Shown: piece after piece, positions 11,320 to 21,769 of the stretch
Layout: the number at the start of each line of letters is the position of its first letter
Position numbering within the stretch: position 1 is the stretch's first letter
Assembly (NCBI GenBank): GCA_007570785.1
Contig: ML660777.1
Coordinates: 5,154,587-5,218,586, forward strand
Source: Antilocapra americana
Lineage: Eukaryota > Chordata > Mammalia > Artiodactyla > Antilocapridae
Length of the DNA: 64,000 nucleotides
Direction of reading: 5' to 3'
The notes under the pieces: generated by a model
The model's input: only the letters and a program-made list of their open reading frames with translations
The model's database searches: none
Told to the model about the DNA's origin: nothing
Position numbers and translations under genes: made by a program

Positions 11320-11800
11320 AGAGGGCTGAAAGATGAATTCTCAAAATATATATCTATATCCTAACCCTGGGAGCTGTGAATGTTACCTTATTTGGGGGGT
11401 GGGGGTGGGGAGAAGGAGGGTGTCTTTGCAGATGTAATAATTTAAAGATCTTGAGATGAAGAGAGGTCATCCTGGCTTATTCATGTGCATCCTGCATCCA
11501 GTGGCAAGCATTCTTCTAAGATGGACACACACGGGATGAAACACAGGACACTCACAGAGGAAAAGGCAATGGGAAAATAGACGCACAGACTGGAGTGGTG
11601 TGGCCAGAAGCCAAGGAAGCCAGAGAATGCCAGCAGCTACCGAAACCTGGAAGAGGCAAGGGACGGAGTCACATCTAGAGCCACTAGAGGGAGTGAAGCC
11701 TCGCTGACACCTTGATTTCGGACTTCTGGCCTCCAGCACTGAGAGAGAGTACATTTCTCATTTCAGCCACAAATTTGTGATAGTTTATTGTAGCACCCGT
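11320..11800 (+). mobile_element. MaLR/ERVL-type LTR relic (family not resolved)
   Basis: 'AAAGATCTTGAGATGAAGAG', 'CCAGAAGCCAAGGAAGCCAG', 'CACCTTGATTTCGGACTTCT' and 'CCTCCAGCACTGAGAGAG' match the order of a widespread mammalian LTR-like interspersed repeat. It carries no coding sequence. It contains a predicted G-quadruplex (11394-11420) and a CTCF-like core (11680-11693). Confidence 0.55.
11394..11420 (+). other. Predicted G-quadruplex
   Basis: G6-T-G5-T-G4-(7 nt)-G3: four G-runs with two single-T loops, an expansion within the LTR-like relic. Confidence 0.5.
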
Positions 11801-13989
11801 AGGCAACAAATACATCTATTATCGGGTTGAGGAAGTTCCATTCTTTTTCTGAGCTTTTTTTTTTTTTTGCCCCACAAGAATAGGTTTTGGATTTTTTCAA
11901 ATACTTTTTCTGCCTCAATTGAAAATATTTTTCTCTGCTATTTTTGTTACTGTGGTCATGATCTGTATAGACTCTCTGCTCCCTGATATTAACTGTAGTA
12001 TGATCAAAGCTGTTACTCCAGTAACACCTATTTGTGAAAGTGCTGGGTATTGACACGTTGTTTCGAACTGTAAATATGCCAGCATGGATGTTCTAGCTTT
12101 ATGTTTGCTAAAGACATTTTAGGAAGTCATTGAAGAATCAGAATAAAACTGTATCTCAAAATACTTAGAGACAAATGGTGATTGTAAGATTTATCCTGAA
12201 TAGTTCTCTATAAAAGCGACCACACTGGTTACCCACTGATTCAGTTTGGTCTTGAGATAAATTTAGTTAGCTTCTATAGTGCTTCCAAAATGAAGGAATT
12301 TGATATTGAAACACTATACATCACGGTTGAAAATGGCATACATTTAGCAATGCTGGCCTGAGCTGGTATAAGCTTTGTATAAGCATCTGTCCCTTATAAA
12401 AAAAAATGTTCTTTTTACTTTAACATAGTCTCACTCTTTTTTGTTTTAAACTTCATATCAATTTGAGTTTACAGCCTTTGCTCTAGAAGATGGGACAAAT
12501 AAGCACTAAAATAAATAAAAACCCTAGACAACACAAAGAAAAGAAAGCAAAAAACAAAAAATCCCTCACCTACAGCAACCAACGAAAGAAATACAACCTT
12601 ATGATGTAAAATGTGAGAAGTGATGGCAAAGCAAAAATACCAAATACTCTGTGATAAATCTGTGGTATATATCCTTCCACTCTCCTGCAAGACATACTGC
12701 GGGAAAAGATGATCAAAGTCTGAGAATTTTCAAAGATATCCTCCGATTGGGAAAGTGGCATCCTTGTGACACATCAGGGAAACTTTATAGACCACGATTG
12801 GATCTTGCCCAAAGCAAGAAAGTTCGCCACCCTCTGGAGCACTGTGCTGAATTGGGCAAATGAATGGATTCTTATAGACGTGGAATATTCCCTTGAGTGG
12901 CTTGAAAATGGGCTGGGGAGGCCTTAAAGGAGCCTCAGAAGTGATGGCTGACTTTCCCACAGAAGGCTCTGTACTCACCTTCAATCTGAGTTCTGCAGTC
13001 CCCTATCTTCCTGAAACCCTCAGGCCCCAGAAATGATGGGTAGAAATAACATTCAGCCCTAAAACTGAAGCTCTGGATAGGGAAGACAAACCTATCTCAG
13101 GTGAAGAGGAAAGTGCACCGGGAATTCGCTCTGTTAGTGCAAACACAAGGTCTGTTGTTAACTTTTAAGGATAAGCAAGATAAAAGATATGACACAGCTG
13201 TTATGTAAACATGTTATAAATGGGAAGCAAGGTAAATAGTGCGCAGGAGATGAAGAAGCAAGACTGGAAGAAAACACAACCAAGGAACAGAAATTTATAT
13301 TCCTTATATATGTTTGACTCACCAGAGAAAAATGGTATGATTTCATGAAGTAGCTCACGGATAAGACATGAATGTAATGAAAAAGGAAATTGCATAGCTA
13401 AGAAAATCAATTTTTCAAAAGAACAGGATTTTAAAATCCAATAAGCTAGAAAAACCAAAGACCAGAGTAGTTTAGAGAATCAGAATGAATGCAAATCAAA
13501 AGATGGATATAGAAAATAAAAATCAAATATAAGACTAATGGGTGACTCTGAAGTAGAAAAGCCAACCAGTGAAAGATAAATTTATTCAGATATATAATAT
13601 GAATGGGATACTACATTAAGAAGAATGAAATCCATAAGTTGAAAGATCATACTAAATATTGGGGGAAAACTGATACGGAAAAATTGACATTAAGATATAG
13701 CTCAGTTAAGGATATACAGCTGCTTTAATGATAAAGAATTCTTTTTTTTAATCCAAGCAGAAAAATCAAATCACTTCCCAGGGAAAATCACACAGGACTC
13801 AGCTCTCTCCACAGAAATCTATAATGTCAAAAAACCAGTTAAGTATCTTCTCTTTAACCACCCTCTGTTTTTTTCTGTCTTTTAACTTTATTGAGACTTT
13901 CAATGGTTAAGTCTCTTGGTAAATGTCACATTGCACTTGAGAATATGTTAATTATTTTCAAATAATTTTTTATAATGATTTCTAACATG
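11801..13989. other. No gene seen; probable old L1 material
   Basis: AT-rich sequence. The A-rich purine strand at 13150-13760 looks like degraded + strand L1/HAL1 5' sequence, but I cannot set boundaries. No supported exon. Confidence 0.35.
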
Positions 13990-14360
13990 ATTCCACAGTG
14001 ATAAGAGAACAGACTCTGTATGATTTCAATATCTTTAAACCATGAGATTTTTGTATCTTGTTTTCTGTTCCTAGATATGTTCAGTGTCTTCTGGTTTACA
14101 GTCTATGGGAATAGAATTTATATCTTGCTGCTGTGTGAAAATTATATTGTGTTGAATTGGTTCATAGTGCTTTTCAAGTCTACTGTATCCTTCTACTTTT
14201 CTATCCATTCTATTAATTTTTGAGAGTTTGATATTAAAACTCCAACTAAAAATCTTAATTTATCTACTTAAAAATGATTATAATATATTGTGGAGCTATA
14301 TGTAACTTTGTTGCTGTATTTTCCAAGTCTCCTATGAATGTCTTATCATACTTTCCTAAT
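13990..14360 (-). mobile_element. L1 ORF2 fragment in reverse
   Basis: 'CTGTATCCTTCTACTTTTCT', 'TTTGATATTAAAACTCCAAC' and 'AATCTTAATTTATCTACTTA' correspond to antisense L1 ORF2. Multiple frameshifts. Confidence 0.65.
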
Positions 14361-14949
14361 TAAAAAAATCAGGGAAGCAACTGCCTTCTTTTTCTGTTAG
14401 CTTTTCAAGAGAGGTGTGAATCCAAAATATTTACCCTACTCCGAGTTTTTGGTTTGTTTGTTTAGTGTGTAGAGATAAACAGATAAAACATTAAAGTACT
14501 CTATAAGTGCTCCTTAAGAAAAACAAGTTGAAAAAAGAGAGCAGTCCCTCAAGAAATAAAATAATTCAGGAACGGATATGTTAGGATGAATACTGAATTA
14601 AGAGTGAACATCTGGGAGAAGATGGTTGAGCACTTGTAAATGTGCTGAGTGCTCAGAGCTGAAAGTAATACAAGCGATGGAAATCCGGAGACTGTGGAGA
14701 AGATGGATAGACATGGACGATGTTGCTAATGTATTTCAGAGCTACGAGTGAGTTTGAAACGCGTAGGTTGTTTTACTTAATGCTTATAGGCCTCTTTTAA
14801 CAACGTGTGTATCTTGCAGGGGAGAAAGCAACCGATGGAGGTTTGCTTGTTTCTCCAACCCAAAGACCATTTTAAAATGACTTGAAGCACACCCAGTCTG
14901 ATTCCATAGCTGTAAAATAATTTCCTTCCAATCCCTTCTGTGCCTTAGT
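14361..14949. other. No gene seen; flank upstream of CpG island
   Basis: Unique AT-rich sequence leading into the island, without recognisable repeat or exon. Confidence 0.5.
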
Positions 14950-15319
14950 GTCTCCAGCTGCGGGACCGGGAGGAGGAGTGTTTCTCTGCGGGGAAGGGGG
15001 GTCGTGAGGACTCCGTGTGTTTACCTGTGAAGTGCTTAGCACACCGCCTGACCCGGGAGGAGTGGGCACAGTCGGGCTGCCACGGTTTCCACGCGGCGGG
15101 GAGAGGCGGTAAGCTCGGCCTGTGGCGGTCTTCTGCTAGCATCTGTCGTGGTTCTCGCGTCTGCTGTGGCCCCGGGCGGTTCATCCTGGCGGTGGACCGG
15201 TCCCGCTACGGCCTGGGGCTCCGGGCACGTTCGCGTCTACCTGCGCCAGCCCTGCACCTGGGCGACCTTGGCTCCGCCGCACACAGAGGGCTCCGCCGGC
15301 CCGGCGTCCGGGCGCCGGT

Positions 15320-15338
15320 CCCCCGCCCCCGCCCGCCC
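15320..15338 (-). promoter_or_regulatory. Predicted G-quadruplex (minus strand) in promoter
   Basis: The + strand shows C5-G-C5-G-C3-G-C3. The minus strand therefore has four G-runs separated by single-nucleotide loops, the pattern expected to form a very stable parallel quadruplex; the C-rich strand could form an i-motif. It is about 250 bp upstream of the predicted start, where it could also act as a cluster of Sp/KLF sites. Confidence 0.5.
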
Positions 15339-15380
15339 AGGCCGCCGACCCCCCGGCTCCCCGGCGGGGCCTCCTCCTGC

Positions 15381-15389
15381 CACGTGACG
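15381..15389. promoter_or_regulatory. E-box CACGTGAC overlapping a TGACG CRE half-site
   Basis: CACGTGAC lies about 200 bp upstream of the predicted start. It matches the preferred site of USF and MiT/TFE (CLEAR-type) bHLH-zip factors and runs into TGACG, a CREB/ATF half-site. It is in the densest part of the island. Binding is inferred from the motif only. Confidence 0.4.
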
Positions 15390-15557
15390 CCCCCGCCGGG
15401 GGCCCCGGCGCCCTCCTCGCGGCCGCGCCGTTCCGGCTCCCGGGCTCCGCCTGCCGCGGCCTCCTCGGCGCAGCCATCCCCGCGGCCGCGGAGGGCGGCA
15501 AAAGCCCGCGGCATCTGCCATTTGTCATTCAGCCCGGCGGCACCGCCCCAAGCCTCG

Positions 15558-15596
15558 ATTTAAGCCCGCGTGGGGCGGCTTCGGGCCTCACTCTCC
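15558..15596 (+). promoter_or_regulatory. Core promoter: TATA-like box plus initiator
   Basis: ATTTAAG at 15558-15564 is an AT-rich hexamer isolated in GC-rich sequence. An initiator match (YYANWYY: TCACTCT, A at 15590) lies 32 bp downstream, the spacing expected between a TATA box and its start site. A GC box (GGGGCGG, 15572-15578) sits between them. The predicted transcription start is therefore about 15590 on the + strand. TATA-like spacing inside a CpG island suggests a relatively focused start. No start-site data are available to confirm it. Confidence 0.6.
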
Positions 15597-15765
15597 CGGA
15601 GAGCGGACGGACGCCGGACGGCCGGCCCGGCGGCTCTCCTCGCAGCCGCTCGCACCGCGGGGCCTTGGCACGGGGCGCTTCCCCGGGTCGCCGTCATGGC
15701 CGCGGAGGCGGCACGCCCGAGCCGCCGCGCCTGAGTTCCGGGGGGCTCCGTCCGGACCCCGCAGG
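15590..15765 (+). other. Predicted exon 1 (5' untranslated)
   Basis: It starts at the initiator A and ends at ...CAGG before the donor GTAGGT (15766-15771), about 176 nt. The segment is GC-rich and contains one ATG (15696) with a strong Kozak context, whose frame closes after 12 codons within the exon. The exon therefore cannot contribute an N-terminal coding segment from that ATG. The donor matches at +1 to +3 and at +5 but is not the full GTRAGT consensus. An alternative is an unspliced or differently spliced leader. Confidence 0.5.
15696..15734 (+). promoter_or_regulatory. Upstream ORF of 12 codons in exon 1
   Basis: The ATG at 15696 has G at -3 and G at +4 (strong Kozak context) and is followed by 11 codons and TGA at 15732-15734. 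The encoded peptide is Ala/Arg-rich (MAAEAARPSRRA). It starts about 106 nt from the predicted cap and closes 31 nt before the exon 1 donor. If the leader is as inferred, the scanning ribosome would meet this frame first, so it would lower or condition translation of the downstream main frame. The peptide itself is probably not functional. Confidence 0.5.
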
Positions 15766-16250
15766 GTAGGTGGCGGGGAGGCTCGCGGCCGCGCTCGGGG
15801 CGAGTCGAGAGGGGGACCCGAGGGGCCGCGGCCGGCCTGGCGCGGCGGCGGGGCGGCAGCGTTGCCGCGGAACGGGCACCGCGCCGGGCTCCGAGCGGCC
15901 CCGGAGGGCGTGCCGCCGCGGCCGCGGCCGCGAGGGGGCCCCGGCTCCTGGGGACCAGCGCGGGACTCCGGACGGGTTGCCTCCGGGCCAGCCGGCGCGG
16001 CTCCCACGGCGACTTCTTTCCCCCTCGCCGGCTGTTCTTCATGCCACTCTTTGAAGCGCTCGCGTGTAGCTGATCTGCGGTAAATAGACCCGGTTTTTGA
16101 AACCTGGCACTCCAACCTTGCTGAAAGGCCGGGGTGGGGTGGGGTTGCGGCCGGGCGGGAGGGAGAAAGTCTGTCCAAAGTAAGAATGTGACGGAACGTG
16201 AAATGTTTGCGTTTACATCCGTGATGGCAAATGTGATTCGATCCACGCTT

Positions 16251-16829
16251 TTAGACCTATGGACCCTATCAGGTAGGCACCGAAGACGATTTTAAACATG
16301 CGGGCTCTTGAAAATTTCCTAGATTAGGATAACTGATAAATGCCACTTTGGTTATTTACGCTCAGCATCAAACTTACAGGGCAGTGCCGGGGGTTTTTAC
16401 TTCTTAATAAATATACTCCTGTAATTTTGATTCCTTTTTTTTCTTCTTCTTCTTCTTCTTCAACAAATACGTTACTTTTATGTTTTAGGAAACCAATAAA
16501 ACTTAAAAATAGAAACACTCAGCTTAGGTCCTCCTTCTTCCAGGAATCCTTCTCTAACCCCTCCCTCCCCAGGCAGGATCGGAGGCCCCTCCTGTGAGTT
16601 TTCTGGGGCCTCACTGAGGTCCTGGTCCCTTATGTCCTTCCCCTACCCTCCTCCCGTGTATTAACCCATCAGTCTCGCTCGGAGCCCGGTGGCCACTTGG
16701 CACATGGTAAGTGATTGATACTGTTTAACAACCAAAGGAAAAGATAAAACGAGCTGATGTTTCACAGTTTTACCCCTGAAATTATAGAGCGGTGAATTAG
16801 ATAAGAACATTTACTTAAAGTTAAGGATC
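16251..16829 (+). other. Start of intron 1, no repeat recognised apart from (TTC)n
   Basis: Unique sequence. A T6(TTC)7 microsatellite occupies 16435-16461; the Glu-rich reverse frame across it is an artefact. Confidence 0.6.
16435..16461. repeat. (TTC)n microsatellite
   Basis: Seven perfect TTC units preceded by six T. Confidence 0.95.
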
Positions 16830-17680
16830 TAGAAAAGTTGACAACATCCGATATTCAGGCTACACGTCCCAGCAGGTCCACTCCTAGGTATTTATCCTGG
16901 AGCCGTGATGTTTTTCCAAGATTGAAACCCATTTAGTGGGTCATGAAAACAATTAAGTGGCGAGTGATCAGAATTGTAAAACGGGAGGTAACAGAGAATA
17001 GAAAGTCGTCAGAATGTGTCTCAGGTCATAGGGTATTTGCTTCATGAAACTTTTTTTTTTCCTTCTCTCAGTTCTATACACACAGAGATGTGTGTCATGA
17101 TGTAAAACGTCATTCCTTAGTATGAGTCATGGTTGAAAAAGTTTGAAAGCCACTGCCCTAGATAAATTTTCATACATATACACAAGCAAACGTGTACAAG
17201 AAGGTTGGCCATGGTGTTGTTTGTAAAACTCCGAAGCTGGAAGCAACCTCCGTGTCCATCTGAAAGAGGAAGATAAATTATACTCCAGTCATAAAATGGA
17301 GCCCACCCAGTACAGTGGTGAATGAAGTAGTTTTGTGTCTCAACACAAATGCGTCTCAATAACGTTGAGGAAAAAAAAAAAGTTGCTGAAGAAGACTATG
17401 ATATCATCTATGTGAAATTCAGAACCTGGTGAAATAAAGGTGTGATTTAGGGTTGCATATGTAGACATTAAAAACGGTATAGAAAAATTATAGAGCAGTT
17501 AACACCATAAAAATCAAGTTAGTGGTCATCTCTTAGGGGTGAATGTGAAGGAACACAATATGAGGTTTTGGCCGGGGGCAGAAAATGCTATATCTCCTGA
17601 CCTCGGCAGTAGTTACATGGGTGTTTAACTCTTTGTTAAATTCTACATATAATGTTGAATTTTCCTGAAAGTTTATTAAA
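16830..17680 (+). mobile_element. L1 3'-end relic with nested DNA transposon
   Basis: 'CCACTCCTAGGTATTTATCC', 'GGAAGCAACCTCCGTGTCCA' and 'GAATGAAGTAGTTTTGTGTC' are sense L1 3' sequence. An unrelated block (about 16915-17158) interrupts it. Confidence 0.7.
16915..17158 (+). mobile_element. Non-autonomous DNA transposon relic (hAT-like, family unresolved)
   Basis: It opens 'GATTGAAACCCATTTAGTGG' and closes 'TTTGAAAGCCACTGCC'. A fragment of the same family in reverse occurs at 385-445. It sits inside an L1 relic and is therefore the younger of the two. Confidence 0.45.
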
Positions 17681-18159
17681 ACATGGGCTTCACAAAATGA
17701 AGAAACCTGAAGCTTCCCAGCTTTCCTTTAAAGAAGTCCTGACCAGGGAGAGGTACTTAGGGAATTTAAACAATAATATTATATTCCATAAAATATTTTA
17801 AATATTTATATTTAAATAGTTATAATAAAATAGTTTATTTCATAAACTCTGTGGATACATCAGTGTTCATTAAATTCTTTATATGTTTTATAGCTTTAAT
17901 AATTTATTAATATTTAGAAGAAAATAAAAATCATTCACAGATAATACTGTGAACATTTTAGTGTGCTTGCTTTCTAAAAAGCAACTTTTATTATGTATTT
18001 TTACAAAGTTGAAGTTATAATTTATATAGTAATGTAAGCTAAACTCAAATTCTTTGTACAAAAAAATTGAATACTGAAAAGTATATGAAAATGTAACATC
18101 TTCTACAAGGAGTTTAAAATGCTAACATGCTGTTTGCTATATTTACTTCAACAATTTCA
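17681..18159. other. Very AT-rich stretch
   Basis: 17760-17940 is almost pure A/T with ATATTTAA-type words. No gene. Confidence 0.6.
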
Positions 18160-18325
18160 GTTCCTCAGTCACTCTAGGCCACATTTCAAGTGCTCAGTAA
18201 CTACATGTGACTAGTAGCTCTTATATTTTATTTTTCTGTATTACTTTACATTATGCTGTATTATATAACAGAAGATTTCCATCACTGCAGAAATTTCTGT
18301 TGGAAAACAGTTAAAGATACAGGCC
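18160..18325 (+). mobile_element. hAT-type DNA transposon relic, copy 1
   Basis: 'GCCACATTTCAAGTGCTCAG', 'ACTACATGTGACTAGTAGCT' and 'TTCCATCACTGCAGAAATTT' match a common Charlie-type non-autonomous repeat. A second copy is at 62.78 kb. Confidence 0.6.
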
Positions 18326-19055
18326 CTTTGGTTGCATAAACTGTAGGCAATTTCTTCTTTGTGCTTTTGTGTCTTAAGATGTTCTTTATTATTAAGGAAA
18401 TATATGTTGAAAATTTTTTCTATAAGTTTTAAAGTTTGCATTTTTCATACTTCTTTAATTTATCTGATAAGTATATGTATACATAAATGAACATATTTAT
18501 GTTATGAGATCAAGATTAATTTGTTTGCTTTTTTCCATGCACAGTACCAATGGTTTGCGGTGCCACCTCTCTCATATACATATTTCCAGAAATACTTGGG
18601 CTCATTTCTGGATTCTCTGGTCATGTATTTGTCTCTTCCTGCAAAGACTACAGATTTTTTTCTTTGCTTTTGTTTTATGTGTAGTATATTTTTCAGTTCT
18701 AAGAATTAAATGTTCTTCATTATGTTTTTTTTTTTCTTTTTCCTATGAGATTTTTAGAAGTATTTTCAGTTTTCAAATGTGGAAAGTTTTATGAGTTATC
18801 CTTTTGGTATTGATTTTTTTAAAGCTAGCAGTGTAGTCAGCAAATTAGGGTTCTATGCTACCAGTTCTTTGAAATTTAAGAATTGCTTTATGGCCTCACG
18901 GTTAGTTTTTCAACTGTTCCTTGAATAATTAAGAATATATATTCATAGACTTTTGGGGCAAGGTAGGTATATAAGTAAATGAATACACACACACACACAT
19001 ATATATGTCTTAGATCAGGCATAAAAGTTGTAATGTTCGAATATTTTTTAACCTT
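18326..19055. other. No gene seen; AT-rich
   Basis: Contains an (AC)n/(AT)n microsatellite at 18985-19007. Possibly more antisense L1 of uncertain extent. Confidence 0.45.
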
Positions 19056-20400
19056 GCTAATTTTTGATTTATTTAATTACTGAGATTGGTATAATAAAAA
19101 TGTCAAAATAAAATAATGAATTTTCTCAGTTTCTTTTTGTAATTCTGTCGACTTTGCTTTATAAAAGTTGAAGGTACATACAAGGAACATGCACACAAGA
19201 AGAGTGCGTACTGCTTTTTCTTCTCTGTGTATTGGATCTTTTGTCATTCTGCAGTGGTGTTCTATGCCTCCTCACCCAAATGCCTGTTACCTTAAGATCC
19301 ATTTTGTTTTATAATATCCTAGTCACACCTCTCTCTTAGTTAGTGTTTGCTTAGAATATCTCTTTCACAGGTAAAACCTGATAGTTTTCTCTAATCCACT
19401 CTGACAATCTGTTCTTTAACTGGATCCTCAGTCCAATTGAATTTAATATAGTAACTGGTGCACTTATGATGAAAGTTAGCATTATCTTTTATGGTTGTTT
19501 CTGTCCTTTTTTTTCCCCCTCTTCTTTTCTACCTTTTAGATTTTTTCTTATTCCATTTTCTTCCCTCTCCACTCATATGAAAATCACATATTTATTTTAG
19601 TGGTATCATTCAGAATTTTAGTGGACCAACTTAATCTGAAGTTTTATCAATTTTTTTCCTTTTACAAATCATTCAAGAATCATTAGCTGCCTTGAGAACC
19701 ATTTAATCTCCCAGCTTTAATGTTGTTGTCTTCCAGACTTTAGTTCCATCTTGATATTTTTTCTCCTATAAATGTGACATCACTTTTTTTTTTTTCATGA
19801 TTTGTCATTCCTTCTTGCACCTCAGATCTTTCTCTTCTTCCTAAAATATATATGTTAGAAGCTTGTTTATTACAGGACAGTTGACGGCAAACTTTATCTG
19901 AAAATGGCTTTATTTTGCATTTATTTTTGAATGATAGTTTTGTTATACATATATTTCCAGGCTAGCCGTATCTTTCTCAGCCCTTTGAAGGTGACATGCG
20001 AGTGACTTCTACTTTCAGTGTTACAGTTAGTTCAAATAACTGTTATTTGTTGGTAATTTGTTTTGCCTGATTTTAAGATTTCTTTTGTTCTCTACAGCTT
20101 TGTGACAGAACGTGTCTCAGTGTGAACATTTCATTGATCCTGGATTTATTGTGTTCCTGCCTCTAAGGTTTGTTTTTCATCACTTCTTGAAAGTTTTACC
20201 TTTTATGTCTTTCAATATTGCGTTTCCTCCATTTTCTCCCATTCTTTCCTTTAAGAACTCCGATTAGACTTCTGTTAGACTTTGTCATTCTGTCGTCCAT
20301 CTCATTTAATATAGCTTTTATATATTATACATTTTTGTTCATGTTGGATTCTAGGTAATTTCTTCAGATCTGTATTCTGAACTTTGTCTAGTTTTTTTTC
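19056..20400 (-). mobile_element. Decayed L1 (ORF2/5' part) in reverse
   Basis: Pyrimidine-rich antisense L1: 'GAATTTAATATAGTAACTGG', 'GATTTGTCATTCCTTCTTGC', 'TTTGCATTTATTTTTGAATG' and 'GTGTCTCAGTGTGAAC' in order. No intact frame. Confidence 0.65.
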
Positions 20401-20472
20401 TTCTTCAAATTGAGCTGTAATTTATAAACAATGAAGACATAAGAATAAAGTGTATGGCTTGCATGTAAAAGT

Positions 20473-20656
20473 TGCAAGGGGTGACAAACTATGAGCCAGC
20501 TCCAACCCATAATATATTTTCATATATGAGATTTTGTTGAACATAGCCATGTCCATTGAGCAGAGTTGGGTAATTATAACAGAGACCATATGGCCCACAA
20601 AGCCTAACCCATATTTTACATGACCCTTTGCAGAGAAAGTCTGGTGATGCCTCTTT
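20473..20656 (-). mobile_element. hAT-Charlie-type non-autonomous element
   Basis: 'GGGGTGACAAACTATGAGCC' at one end and 'GACCCTTTGCAGAGAAAGTC' at the other, with 'GACCATATGGCCCACAAAGC' inside, are the reverse of the element at 30.36 kb. Confidence 0.7.
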
Positions 20657-21765
20657 TATAATGTTGCATATAGTACAATTTATTTACCTTTTTTCTTGTT
20701 GATAAGCATAGGAGTTGTTTTCAGATTTTGACCATTATAAATAAAATTGCCGTAGATGTTCTTGAAACTGCCATTGGTGAATATATATACTCTTATCCCT
20801 TGGATATGTACCAAGGAGCTGAATTGATGGTCTTTGGGTAAGTTGGTTGCATTTCCATGAATAATAATAATGTTGAACATCCTTTTATATCTTTTTTGGC
20901 CATTCTGATTTCTTTTATGAAGTGTCTATGTAAGTCTTTTGCCCACTTATTTTAATTAGGTTATCTTTTGTTAGTGATTTTTAACTCCTTATATGTTTTG
21001 AATAGGAAACCTTTCCAGGTACATGTTTGCATATATTTTCTGCCTGTCTTATTCCCTTAATAGTGCCTTCGGATGAGCAGATCTGTTTTTCTGAAGTCCA
21101 GTCTATCTGGGTTTTTTTGGGGGGGATGGGAGGGTAGAAGATTAGTGCTTTTTTGTACCCTGTCCACAGAATTTTCTTCAACCTTCGTTGTTGTGTTCCA
21201 TCAAGATCCTGAAGACATTTGCTTATCATTTCCTGTAGAAGCTTTATACTTTTAGTCCTCACTGTTGGGTCTTGCTAAATTCACTTTTCAGTTCTGGTAG
21301 TTTGTAGATCCTTTTTATCCCCCTTGTTTCTTGCCTCTGCCACACAGCGTGCAGAATCTTAATGCCCCGACCAGGGATAGAATCCATGCCTCCTGCAGTG
21401 AAAGCTCAGAGTCTTAATACTGGACCAGTATGGAAGTCCTAGTTTGTAGATTGTTGCAAATTTTCTAAATGTACTATCATGTCATCTGTTTTTTTAAAAA
21501 AAAGTTTAAATTTGTCTTTCTAATGTCTGTTCCTTTTTTTTTTTTTTTCTTGCCTTATTGCACTGGCTAGAAACATTGGAACAGAGTTTAATAAAAGTGT
21601 TAGAAATGGACATCCTTGCTTTTTCCTAATCCTAGAGGAGAATATCTCTCTTTTAAGGATGGTGTTTACTGGACATTCTCTTATAGATACTCTTTACCAA
21701 AGTAAGAAATTTTTTATTTCTAGTTTACTGAAATTTGTTTTCACAAATGTGTATCAAAATTTTAA
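20657..21765 (-). mobile_element. Decayed L1 in reverse, split by a tRNA-type SINE
   Basis: 'GACCATTATAAATAAAATTG', 'CTTTTGCCCACTTATTTTAA' and 'GCATATATTTTCTGCCTGTC', then, after 21440, 'TTGCCTTATTGCACTGGCTA' and 'GAAATGGACATCCTTGCTTT' are antisense L1 3' UTR and ORF2. Confidence 0.78.
21330..21440 (-). mobile_element. CHR-2-type tRNA SINE (partial)
   Basis: Reverse: 'CCCCGACCAGGGATAGAATC', 'GTGAAAGCTCAGAGTCTTAA' and an end near 'GAAGTCCTAG' fit the cetartiodactyl CHR-2 head. Confidence 0.65.
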
Positions 21766-21769
21766 AACC

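Larger units (their letters stand above)
14950..16250. promoter_or_regulatory. CpG island
   Basis: This is the only long stretch of the window with very high G+C and undepleted CpG. It is densest at 15150-16010 and falls off sharply into AT-rich flanks at about 14900 and 16250. It contains GC boxes, an E-box, a C-rich G-quadruplex-forming segment and the core promoter described separately. Long open frames occur on both strands here, as expected from stop-codon depletion in GC-rich DNA; they have low-complexity Ala/Arg/Pro/Gly composition and are not called as genes. The island is normally expected to be unmethylated and to mark a broadly used promoter. Confidence 0.93.

Noticed and set aside
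15015..15563. 182-codon + strand open frame in the CpG island
   Set aside because: Low-complexity Pro/Ala/Arg composition, overlaps the promoter and TATA-like box, lies upstream of the predicted start, and several overlapping frames on the other strand are equally open.
15560..16246. 228-codon minus-strand open frame across exon 1
   Set aside because: Stop depletion from GC content. Composition is Arg/Pro/Ala-rich, resembles no family, and there is no minus-strand promoter or splice logic.
16324..16518. Glu-rich minus-strand open frame
   Set aside because: Created by the (TTC)n microsatellite.
21109..21134. G-rich run (G3-T7-G7-AT-G3-A-G3) as a regulatory quadruplex
   Set aside because: It lies in a decayed L1 copy with a long T loop; a quadruplex is possible but nothing ties it to gene regulation here.
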